Assembly: GCA_050186335.1 (NCBI GenBank)
Contig: JBFWYO010000148.1
Location: 1 to 5,311 of the forward strand
Direction: 5' to 3'
Origin: JBFWYO01 sp050186335
GTDB taxonomy: Bacteria > Pseudomonadota > Alphaproteobacteria > Bin65
DNA length: 5,311 nt
The position numbers and the translations under genes are program-made. The stretch's first letter is position 1; the number at the start of each line of letters is the position of its first letter. Shown here piece by piece: positions 1 to 5,311 of this stretch. The notes beneath the pieces are model-generated. The model saw only the letters and a program-made list of their open reading frames with translations. It was not told the DNA's origin and made no database searches.

Positions 1-2178
1 TTCCGATCTGCGGTCGAGCGCAGCGGCATCGCCGCCTTGCTGGCACGGCTCGAGCCGAAGGAAATGCTGCTGCCGGAAAAGCTGCTGCAGGCGACCGACC
101 TGTTCGAGACGTTCCGCGATTGGAAAAGCGCGCTGACGCCGCTGCCCGGCAGCCGCTTCGACAGCGAGAATGCCCGCCTGCGCCTGCAGCAAACCTATGG
201 CGTGGCGACGCTCGACGCGTTCGGCAATTTGAGCCGCGCCGAGTTGGCCGCAGCCGGCGCCCTGCTCGATTACGTCGAACTCACCCAGAAGGGCAAGCTG
301 CCGCATCTGTCGCCGCCGCGCCGGTCTTCGGGCGGCGACGCGATGGCGATCGATGCATCGACCCGGCGCAGTCTCGAACTGACGCAAACCATGAGCGGCG
401 AACGCAAGGGCTCGCTGCTGTCGGTCGTCGACGAGACCGTGACCGGCGCGGGCGCGCGGCTGCTGGCGTCGCGCTTATCAGCGCCGCTGACCGATCCCGC
501 CGCGATCGGCGCGCGCCTCGATATGGTGGCGTATTTTCACGGATTGGAGAACATGCGCGCGGATCTGCGCGATTTCCTCAAATCCTGCCCCGATCTGGAA
601 CGCGCGCTGGCGCGCCTCACCCTGGGGCGCGGCGGGCCGCGCGATGTGGCCGGCATTCGCGACGGGCTGACCATCGCAGGCGCGGTGCGCGGCCTGTTCG
701 ACCGACCGGCCGCGCAGCCATTGGCAGCCGGCGTCGGCGCTTGCGCCCAGACGCTCGGCCATCACGAAAGTCTGATCGACCGGCTGCGGCGCGCGCTGGC
801 CGTCGACCTGCCGCTGCTGGCGCGCGACGGCGGATTCATCGCGCCCGGCTATTCGCCGGGCCTGGACGAGCAGCGCTCGCTGCGCGACGAGAGCCGGCGC
901 GTGATCGCCGAACTGGAAGCCAGATACCGCGCGGAAAGCGGCATTGCATCGCTGAAGATCCGCCACAACAACGTGCTGGGATTCTTCATCGAGGTCACGA
1001 CGACGCATGCCGATAAAATGAAAACCGGCGCCGGCGCGCCGTTCATTCGCCGTCAGACCATCGCCAGCGCCGCGCGCTACACCAGCGTCGAACTCTCGGA
1101 ACTCGACGACAAGATCAGCCGCGCCGGGGACCGCGCGCTGGCGATCGAACTCGCGCTGTTCGCCGACCTGGTCAAGGAGATCGAGGCGCGCGCCGATGCG
1201 ATCGCCGCAACCGCCCGCGCGTTGGCGGCGCTCGACGTCGCAGCGGCGCTGGCGCACCTGGCGCAGCGCCGGCGCTATACGCGGCCGGTCGTCGACGGCG
1301 CCGCCGCATTCGAGATCAAGGCCGGTCGCCACCCGGTGGTCGAGGCTTTGCTCGAAGAGCCGTTCATCACCAACGACTGCACGCTCGGGCCGGCGCAGCG
1401 CGTGTGGCTGGTGACCGGCCCGAACATGGCCGGCAAGAGCACGTTCCTGCGCCAGAACGCGCTGATCGCGATCCTCGCGCAGATCGGCTCGTTCGTGCCC
1501 GCCGAGGCCGCGCATATCGGCATTGTCGATCGATTGTTTTCGCGCGTCGGCGCGGCCGACGATCTGGCGCGCGGGCGCTCGACCTTCATGGTCGAGATGG
1601 TCGAAACGGCCTCGATTCTCAACCAGGCCGGCCCGCGCGCGCTGGTCATCCTCGACGAGATCGGCCGCGGCACGGCGACGTTCGACGGCCTGTCGATCGC
1701 CTGGGCGACGCTCGAGCAGCTGCACGATGCCAACCGGTGCCGCACGCTGTTCGCCACGCACTATCACGAGCTGACGGCGCTGGCCGCCAAGCTGCCGCAG
1801 CTGTCGTGCCACACGATGCGGGTCAAGGAATGGCGCGGCGATGTGGTGTTCCTGCACGAAGTGACCGACGGCAACGCGGATCGGTCGTACGGCATTCACG
1901 TGGCGCGCCTGGCCGGTTTGCCGGCAGCGGTGATCGCGCGCGCGGAACAGGTGCTGGCGCTGCTGGAGAAGGGCGAGCAGAGCGGCACGCTGGCGCGCCT
2001 GGCCGACGATCTGCCGCTGTTCAGCGCGGCGCGGCCGAAAGGCGGGAATACCCCGGCCGCGAGCCGCGCCTCGGAGCTGGAACAAGCGGTGCTGGCGCTC
2101 AATCCCGACGAGTTGTCGCCGAAGGACGCGCTCGATGCGTTGTACAAATTGAAGGCGTTGGCGAAGCAGCCGGATTAG
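1..2178 (+). CDS. mutS: DNA mismatch repair protein MutS, 5' end cut by window edge
   Basis: MutS binds mismatches and small loops in DNA and, using ATP, recruits MutL to start strand repair in the cytoplasm. The frame is open from base 1, giving 725 codons and a TAG stop. The true start and the mismatch-reading domain with its Phe-x-Glu motif lie upstream; in-frame TTG/ATG codons near base 37 are internal. Visible order: connector domain (about 1-125), lever core with the clamp inserted near 300-360, ATPase (about 427-625), and a C-terminal helix-loop-helix (about 692-722, LSPKDALDALYKLKAL). The Walker A motif GPNMAGKST is at 473-481, the signature serine of GRSTFMVEM is Ser527, the Walker B Asp-Glu pair is 552-553, and the switch histidine of ATHYHEL is His587. 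These match E. coli N616, K620, S668, D693, E694 and H728 with a constant offset of 141, so the ATPase is intact. DLPLF at 670-674 is a likely sliding-clamp contact. Motif style suggests an alphaproteobacterium. Identification is certain. Confidence 0.98.
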   Translation, partial: FRSAVERSGIAALLARLEPKEMLLPEKLLQATDLFETFRDWKSALTPLPGSRFDSENARLRLQQTYGVATLDAFGNLSRAELAAAGALLDYVELTQKGKLPHLSPPRRSSGGDAMAIDASTRRSLELTQTMSGERKGSLLSVVDETVTGAGARLLASRLSAPLTDPAAIGARLDMVAYFHGLENMRADLRDFLKSCPDLERALARLTLGRGGPRDVAGIRDGLTIAGAVRGLFDRPAAQPLAAGVGACAQTLGHHESLIDRLRRALAVDLPLLARDGGFIAPGYSPGLDEQRSLRDESRRVIAELEARYRAESGIASLKIRHNNVLGFFIEVTTTHADKMKTGAGAPFIRRQTIASAARYTSVELSELDDKISRAGDRALAIELALFADLVKEIEARADAIAATARALAALDVAAALAHLAQRRRYTRPVVDGAAAFEIKAGRHPVVEALLEEPFITNDCTLGPAQRVWLVTGPNMAGKSTFLRQNALIAILAQIGSFVPAEAAHIGIVDRLFSRVGAADDLARGRSTFMVEMVETASILNQAGPRALVILDEIGRGTATFDGLSIAWATLEQLHDANRCRTLFATHYHELTALAAKLPQLSCHTMRVKEWRGDVVFLHEVTDGNADRSYGIHVARLAGLPAAVIARAEQVLALLEKGEQSGTLARLADDLPLFSAARPKGGNTPAASRASELEQAVLALNPDELSPKDALDALYKLKALAKQPD

Positions 2179-2261
2179 CGCCCAATCGGCGTCGGTTTGA
2201 TCCGAAAACGACCGGTTTTTGTAACGCCGCGCGCCGGCAAAGCCGCGGATAAGCTGCACAT

Positions 2262-2276
2262 GTTACATATGTTACG
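2262..2276 (+). repeat. Paired GTTAC direct repeat, copy 1
   Basis: The sequence fits GTTACNNATGTTACG: two GTTAC half-sites with a 9-bp period, here with AT as the variable pair. An identical pattern recurs at 2444-2458. The 9-bp spacing puts the half-sites nearly one helical turn apart, as in a site bound by a tandem dimer. Read on the minus strand the repeat would encode Val-Thr-x-Val-Thr, so relic coding sequence is an alternative. Function is unknown. Confidence 0.6.
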
Positions 2277-2424
2277 GATTTCACCCCTGACATTAGGGCG
2301 CCTTAGGGTCATGATCTCGCCACACCGGGCTGAGTTGGACTTGGATCTACGAAGTGAAACAGCGCGTTCGGATTTTGTCGCGGGCGAGCGCGCCCACGCG
2401 ATAGGCGCAACGTAGGCAGGCCGG

Positions 2425-2444
2425 CGCGGCAATCAAGAGCCGCG
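2425..2444. other. Hairpin, 6-bp stem, before GTTAC copy 2
   Basis: CGCGGC (2425-2430) and GCCGCG (2439-2444) are perfect inverted repeats around an 8-base loop. No T-run follows on either strand, so this is not a rho-independent terminator. Short GC stems arise easily by chance in GC-rich DNA; its placement against the GTTAC repeat is the only reason to list it. Confidence 0.35.
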
Positions 2445-2458
2445 TTACCGATGTTACG
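2444..2458 (+). repeat. Paired GTTAC direct repeat, copy 2
   Basis: This is the second copy of GTTACNNATGTTACG, in the same orientation and 182 bp downstream of copy 1, with CG as the variable pair. Thirteen of fifteen bases are identical between the copies. It lies directly between two small hairpins (2425-2444 and 2463-2476). An AGCCGCG heptamer precedes both copies, at 2241-2247 and 2438-2444, but at different distances. Confidence 0.6.
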
Positions 2459-2462
2459 TTTT

Positions 2463-2476
2463 GCCGGCGATCCGGC
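2463..2476. other. Hairpin, 5-bp stem with CGAT loop, after GTTAC copy 2
   Basis: GCCGG (2463-2467) and CCGGC (2472-2476) pair perfectly around a four-base CGAT loop. It begins five bases after GTTAC copy 2 ends. Neither strand has a T-run after it, so a terminator role is unlikely. It could be chance in GC-rich DNA. Confidence 0.35.
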
Positions 2477-2567
2477 GCGAATTCGTCTGCGGCCCGTACT
2501 TCGATTCGAGCGCAAGCGCGCCGGCTCGATGCACGGGGCGGCAAGCGCGGCGCCACGCACATAAAAA

Positions 2568-2597
2568 AACCCTCACGCCGTTTCCGGAGTGAGGGTT
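2568..2597 (-). terminator. Rho-independent terminator of the minus-strand operon
   Basis: AACCCTCAC (2568-2576) pairs perfectly with GTGAGGGTT (2589-2597). Inside, past one mismatch, CCG and CGG (2578-2580 and 2585-2587) close a TTTC loop. Read on the minus strand, the stem runs straight into a run of seven T (complement of the A-run at 2563-2569), the classic form. It begins 69 nt after the stop codon of the gene ending at 2667. On the plus strand the stem is followed only by TTCTTGGTTT, so it may act weakly on mutS transcripts too. Confidence 0.92.
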
Positions 2598-2666
2598 CTT
2601 GGTTTCGATGGTCGGACGAGCTGTTTCGCCGCGCCCGAACAAGGTGTGGCGGCAATCGGCCCCGAT

Positions 2667-3551
2667 CTACTCCGCCGCCACGGTCAGCCCGAACAGTTCC
2701 GCGGCCTGGCCGAAATCCTTGACCGCCATGACGCCCATGATCGGCACCGGCTGCTTCGGCTTGGCGCTGATGGTGATGGTTCCCGGCTTTTCCATGAACT
2801 TGCGGAACGCGGCGTAGGCGGCCTTGCCGGCGGCGCTGGGTTCCTTGTCTTCTTCGGCCTTGACCTCGGCCAGCTTCTGCGCGCGCAGCGCATCGACCGT
2901 GATCTTCTTGTCGGCCGCATCCTTCTTGAGCGCGCGTTCGATCAGGCTCATGTCCTTGTATTTGATCGTGGCGCTGACGACGGTGGCACCCATCATCATC
3001 TGCATGCTCTTCTCGTCGCTCCAGTCGATCGACGGAATGCCGCCGAGCGTGAGCTGGATCGACAGCGAACCCATCTCGATGCCGTCGATGCGGATTTCGC
3101 TGATCGTCAGCGTGGTATTCGGCTGATCGAAGCGGAACTTATAGGTGAAATCGAGCACCACCTGGGTGTAGCCCATCGCCTTCAGATCCTTCTGATCCGA
3201 ATCGTCGAGCGGCACCTGTACACCGCGCAGCGAAATATCGGCGAATTGCGGCTTGGCGTTCTTCTCGTCGTACTCGCGCATTTCGATTTCGGCGATCTTG
3301 ATCGGCTGCTCGGCCTTCGGCTGCGCCGGATTCGGCTTCTGCGTAATGACCACGTCCTTGACGATGACCGAGCCGGGCGTGGCGCCCGCGGCGACCGAGC
3401 CGTATTTGAGATCGATTTCGCCCGGCAGCATCTTCTGCAGCGCTTTGATTTTGTCTTCCGGCTTGGTCTGGGCGGGGGCCGGAAGCGGTGCCGCTGCAAA
3501 CAGCAAGACGGCCAGACCGGCGCCCAGCCATGCCTTCATTCGATTCTTCAT
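2667..3551 (-). CDS. Exported protein of unknown function, paralogue of its upstream neighbour
   Basis: This 294-residue protein is not recognised by name. It starts with a typical signal peptide: a basic end (MKNRMK), a hydrophobic core (about 7-21) and a likely signal peptidase I site after APA, between Ala27 and Gln28. No lipobox cysteine is present, so a soluble periplasmic location is inferred. The mature part looks rich in beta strands in its first two thirds (for example LPGEIDLKYGSVA at 42-54, TTLTISEIRIDG at 146-157, SLSIQLTLGG at 162-171), then has a charged helical stretch (about 200-255) and a short C-terminal segment (KPKQPVPIMGV at 264-274, ELFGLTVAAE at 285-294). It aligns along its whole length with the protein encoded just upstream. 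ATG at 3551 is preferred because GAGGAA precedes it and it begins the signal peptide. The layout resembles uncharacterised alphaproteobacterial secreted proteins known to me only by pattern; a lipid- or envelope-related role would be guesswork. The gene ends 69 nt before a strong terminator. Confidence 0.9.
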   Translation of the reverse strand: MKNRMKAWLGAGLAVLLFAAAPLPAPAQTKPEDKIKALQKMLPGEIDLKYGSVAAGATPGSVIVKDVVITQKPNPAQPKAEQPIKIAEIEMREYDEKNAKPQFADISLRGVQVPLDDSDQKDLKAMGYTQVVLDFTYKFRFDQPNTTLTISEIRIDGIEMGSLSIQLTLGGIPSIDWSDEKSMQMMMGATVVSATIKYKDMSLIERALKKDAADKKITVDALRAQKLAEVKAEEDKEPSAAGKAAYAAFRKFMEKPGTITISAKPKQPVPIMGVMAVKDFGQAAELFGLTVAAE

Positions 3552-3555
3552 TGCA

Positions 3556-3561
3556 TTCCTC
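3556..3561 (-). promoter_or_regulatory. Ribosome binding site of the downstream paralogue
   Basis: On the minus strand GAGGAA lies four bases before the ATG at 3551 (six bases from GAGG). This supports that ATG over the in-frame Met5 codon and over the out-of-frame ATG at 3556-3554. Confidence 0.7.
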
Positions 3562-3568
3562 GGAGGTT

Positions 3569-3592
3569 GGGAGGGAGGGACGTTGGAGGGGG
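3569..3592 (+). other. Possible G-quadruplex on the template strand between the paralogues
   Basis: The plus strand holds G-tracts at 3569-3571, 3573-3575, 3577-3579 and 3588-3592, with loops of 1, 1 and 8 bases; a further GGG is at 3596-3598. The third loop slightly exceeds the usual limit of seven. Because the operon is transcribed from the minus strand, the G-rich strand is the template and the mRNA is C-rich here. A structure could slow RNA polymerase between the two genes, but this is inferred from base pattern only. Confidence 0.35.
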
Positions 3593-3601
3593 AATGGGAT
3601 A

Positions 3602-4471
3602 TTAGCGCGCCGCGACGACAATGCCGAGTCGGCGCTTGAAGTCGGTTATGGCAAAGATTTCGCCAAGTTTGAACGGCGGGGTCGGTTTCGCCGTGACGAT
3701 GAATTCACCCGGCTTGTCGATGAACTTCTTCAGTTCGCGCAATGCTTCGCGGGTCAGCTCATCCTTGGTTTTCGCCTCTTCCCGGTCGATGTCGCGGAAC
3801 AGGCGCAGCTTGGCCGAGTCCTCGTTCAGATTCTGTTGCGCCGCGAATGCGCGCAGGGCGCGTCGGGTCAAGGAATTGTCCTTGAACACGAGCGACGCCC
3901 CGAGCACTTCGAGGGTCAACGGCGCCAGCGCGCGCACGCGCGCGTCGCCGAAATCGAGGCTGGCCACGCCGCCGATCACCAGCGTCAGCGTCAAGGTGCC
4001 GAGGTCCGGCCCGTCGATCTTGATCTGGCGCACGGTCAGCGTGCGTTTCGCCTCGTCGTACTCGTAGCCGTAGTCGACATTGAGCACGAGCCGCTCGGCG
4101 TAGCCCATGCGGGCCAGCACGTCTTTCAGCTCGCGGCTGAGCCGGTCGGTCGGCACTTCCAGGCCGCGGAACGACACGTCGACGTAATGCGGCTGCTTGT
4201 GGCGCAGGTCGACGCGCGTGACGTCGATGCGCGCGATCTTGTATTTGCCCTGGCCGCCGGCATCGATGTTGACCTCGCGCACGACCGCGGTTTGCGACAG
4301 CAACGACGTCGCGACCGATCCGTAGGTCACCTTGACGTCGCCCGGCAGGCTTTTGACCAGGGCGTCGGCCTGGCGACGGGCATTGCCGTCGACATAGGCC
4401 TGGGCCCCGAAATAGCCGACGACCAGCACGATCAGCACGCCGATCAGCCCGAAAACGAGACCTTTTTTCAT
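3602..4471 (-). CDS. Membrane-anchored protein of unknown function, paralogue of its downstream neighbour
   Basis: This 289-residue protein is not recognised by name. Residues 5-25 form one hydrophobic segment after a lysine pair and no clear signal peptidase site follows, so it is probably anchored in the inner membrane with the rest in the periplasm. The body alternates hydrophobic and polar residues as in beta-rich proteins (VTYGSVA at 48-54, YVDVSFRGLEVP at 96-107, RTLTVRQIKIDG at 143-154, TLTLTLVIGG at 159-168). A charged helical region follows (about 200-252), then KPGEFIVTAKPTPPFKLGEI (253-272). LPG and YGSVA fall at the same residue numbers (42-44, 50-54) as in the downstream protein, and matches continue to the C-terminus, so the pair arose by duplication. 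ATG at 4471 has GGAG five bases upstream. The stop is 50 nt before the next start, consistent with one operon. The N-terminal arrangement loosely recalls YdgA/DUF945-type proteins, but I cannot confirm that. Confidence 0.9.
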   Translation of the reverse strand: MKKGLVFGLIGVLIVLVVGYFGAQAYVDGNARRQADALVKSLPGDVKVTYGSVATSLLSQTAVVREVNIDAGGQGKYKIARIDVTRVDLRHKQPHYVDVSFRGLEVPTDRLSRELKDVLARMGYAERLVLNVDYGYEYDEAKRTLTVRQIKIDGPDLGTLTLTLVIGGVASLDFGDARVRALAPLTLEVLGASLVFKDNSLTRRALRAFAAQQNLNEDSAKLRLFRDIDREEAKTKDELTREALRELKKFIDKPGEFIVTAKPTPPFKLGEIFAITDFKRRLGIVVAAR

Positions 4472-4599
4472 GCCGTCTCCACAGGTTGAAGGCGTCCCAG
4501 CGGCGATTCCTTAGCCCAAAGCGAACCGCCGCGCACGGGGAAAAGCCGCCGAAGAATTCACCGATTTTGGTAAAAAGCGGGTCGCACTTGAACCTTTAT
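4472..4599 (-). other. Leader region of the paralogue operon
   Basis: This 128-bp gap lies between the stop of the right-hand gene and the start of the first paralogue, both on the minus strand. Any separate promoter for the operon should be here or inside the end of the right-hand gene. The best pair I find is TTCAAG and CAAAAT with 17-base spacing on the minus strand (about 4563-4591), matching the sigma-70 consensus at only three and four of six positions, so I do not call it a promoter. No strong terminator separates the two units. The base composition shifts here from GC-rich (left) to AT-richer (right, from about 4550). Confidence 0.5.
4477..4480 (-). promoter_or_regulatory. Ribosome binding site of the membrane-anchored paralogue
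   Basis: GGAG on the minus strand, within GTGGAGACGGC, ends five bases before the ATG at 4471. This supports the chosen start, which also begins the membrane anchor. Confidence 0.65.
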
Positions 4600-5311
4600 T
4601 CAGGCAGGCACCAGGCTAAGAAGTTCCCATCGCTCATTTTCGCTTTCGGTCGCCAAATTCACAATTATGTGACGAATGAGACTCGCTCGGTATCGCTTAT
4701 TCAGAACCAAATCAGCTTCCATCGGAGGAATAAAATTATCCGCCAAATAGCCCTCGATATCTGGCGATTCAGGAACCACAAGGTGAAAATTTCTTTTCTT
4801 TAGGTCCCCTCCAACCAGCATACCCTCGACATCTACAGGTTCGGTCTCCTCCGGCTTCGTGTCTTCTATTATTTTTATTAATCTCGCAGCTTCCTCTGCC
4901 TGAAACATTGTGGCTAAGCGTCTTTCCTTATCTCGCATCCATTCAATATCGATAGCCATGCCAAACTGATAATTGCTGACGGCCCAGTCATGAAGTTTTC
5001 TAATCGGAGCCGGTCCGAGCTTCCGAGAAAATTCGAGGAGTTCGGCCGGGCTAATAACCCTGAGTGTCGCGAATATTGTTTTCACAGCATCATCCAAAAA
5101 TGAATCAACTAACATTCGCTCGTTTGGAATCGTAAAGGCAACTCCTAAAGAGCCAGGGAAAATGTAGCCAACGTCCAACGTCGTCTGCTGGACAATTTCT
5201 GCAGATGTGCGAGAAGATTTCTTCGGACCATTAACCAGCGCGTCAAAAAACACGGTTATGCAAGTCTGCCATGATTTAATTGAATCGGCGAACGCAGTGG
5301 CGGGGAATACG
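4600..5311 (-). CDS. Hypothetical protein, 5' end beyond the window; low-GC gene
   Basis: The frame stays open from the TGA at 4600-4602 to the window edge, giving 236 codons. The GTG at 5253 is therefore probably internal: the 19 codons upstream (VFPATAFADSIKSWQTCIT) read on without a stop. I do not recognise the family. Visible parts are a segment with GYIFPGSLG (48-56); a mostly helical middle (about 64-115) with ELLEFSRKLGPAPIRKLHDW; a DIEW motif (121-124); a helix (about 129-150); an acidic, proline-containing linker (149-163); and a C-terminal module that looks like a small beta barrel (about 158-236), with EGMLVGGDLKKRNFHLVVP, IEGYLADNF and NKRYRASL. No signal peptide or membrane segment shows in this part, so a cytoplasmic location is inferred. 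Third codon positions are often A or T, and one line counted is 42% GC against about 75% for a mutS line, which suggests recent acquisition. It need not share function with the paralogue operon downstream. Confidence 0.85.
   Translation of the reverse strand, partial: VFPATAFADSIKSWQTCITVFFDALVNGPKKSSRTSAEIVQQTTLDVGYIFPGSLGVAFTIPNERMLVDSFLDDAVKTIFATLRVISPAELLEFSRKLGPAPIRKLHDWAVSNYQFGMAIDIEWMRDKERRLATMFQAEEAARLIKIIEDTKPEETEPVDVEGMLVGGDLKKRNFHLVVPESPDIEGYLADNFIPPMEADLVLNKRYRASLIRHIIVNLATESENERWELLSLVPA

Larger units (their letters stand above)
2179..2666. other. Convergent intergenic region between mutS and the paralogue operon
   Basis: This 488-bp stretch separates the ends of two convergent transcription units. 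I see no convincing gene. Short open frames exist on both strands, but none has a good ribosome binding site, a recognisable domain or a consistent coding look, and two of them run through the terminator hairpin. It contains two copies of a paired GTTAC repeat (2262-2276 and 2444-2458), small hairpins at 2425-2444 and 2463-2476, and a terminator at 2568-2597. A TTAGGG direct repeat with 10-bp period sits at 2293-2308. A small RNA or a decayed mobile element cannot be excluded from sequence alone. Confidence 0.7.

Noticed and set aside
2205..2220. Possible mutS terminator: AAAAC/GTTTT hairpin ending in a T-run
   Set aside because: The stem is five mostly A-T pairs and shares its T bases with the supposed tail, so it is too weak to call.
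2246..2254. DnaA-box-like TTATCCGCG on the minus strand
   Set aside because: It differs from the TTATCCACA consensus, is single, and lacks any AT-rich unwinding region nearby.
478..2259. 593-codon open frame on the minus strand opposite mutS
   Set aside because: It lies antisense to an unmistakable mutS, and its translation is Arg/Gln/Ala-rich with no recognisable domain. Long antisense frames are expected in GC-rich genes.
2293..2308. TTAGGG direct repeat with 10-bp period
   Set aside because: There are only two six-base copies with nothing around them to suggest a role; it is probably chance.
2197..2415. 72-codon plus-strand frame after mutS
   Set aside because: No supporting ribosome binding site. 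Its LHMLHML stretch is just the GTTAC repeat region read in another frame.
2347..2655. 102-codon minus-strand frame with VTSVT
   Set aside because: It runs through the operon terminator, and the VTxVT motif follows directly from the 9-bp DNA repeat period. A relic gene is possible but unsupported.
2589..3605. 338-codon plus-strand frame opposite the exported paralogue
   Set aside because: It starts inside the terminator hairpin and its translation is His/Arg/Asp/Leu-rich. The minus-strand frame has a signal peptide, a ribosome binding site and a homologous neighbour.
3488..4489. 333-codon plus-strand frame opposite the anchored paralogue
   Set aside because: It has the same antisense character, spans two minus-strand genes, and has no ribosome binding site or domain.
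4572..4585. Possible terminator for the right-hand gene on the minus strand (GCG-ACC-CGC then TTTTT)
   Set aside because: A three-base-pair stem is too short to be credible.
4486..4803. 105-codon plus-strand frame over the leader region and the end of the right-hand gene
   Set aside because: It overlaps a longer, better minus-strand frame and has no domain or clear ribosome binding site.

Overview
The window looks like chromosomal DNA of a GC-rich alphaproteobacterium. The MutS ATPase motifs have the form I associate with that class (GPNMAGKST rather than GPNMGGKST, and GRGTATFDGLSIAWA). Most of the window is strongly GC-rich; one mutS line counted by hand is about 75% GC. Genus cannot be told from the sequence.

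Layout: (1) 1-2178, plus strand, the C-terminal 725 codons of mutS. The mismatch-reading domain lies before the window edge, and the ATPase and C-terminal domains are intact. (2) 2179-2666, a convergent intergenic stretch with no convincing gene. It holds two copies of a paired GTTAC repeat, two small hairpins beside the second copy, and a strong rho-independent terminator for the minus-strand genes. (3) 4471 down to 2667, minus strand, a probable two-gene operon encoding homologous proteins. The upstream protein has an N-terminal membrane anchor and the downstream one has a cleavable signal peptide. The 50-nt gap between them is very C-rich in the mRNA and G-rich on the template strand. (4) 4472-4599, a 128-bp gap that must hold the operon leader. 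(5) 5311 down to 4600, minus strand, the C-terminal 236 codons of an unrecognised gene. Its base composition is much lower in GC (one line counted at 42%) and its codon use differs, suggesting horizontal acquisition or the edge of a genomic island.

MutS is a core mismatch-repair gene and has no evident functional link to its neighbours. The most interesting items are the tandem paralogue pair (one anchored, one exported, of unknown function), the paired GTTAC repeats, and the compositionally foreign gene at the right edge. No defence system, CRISPR array, transposase, tRNA or rRNA was seen.
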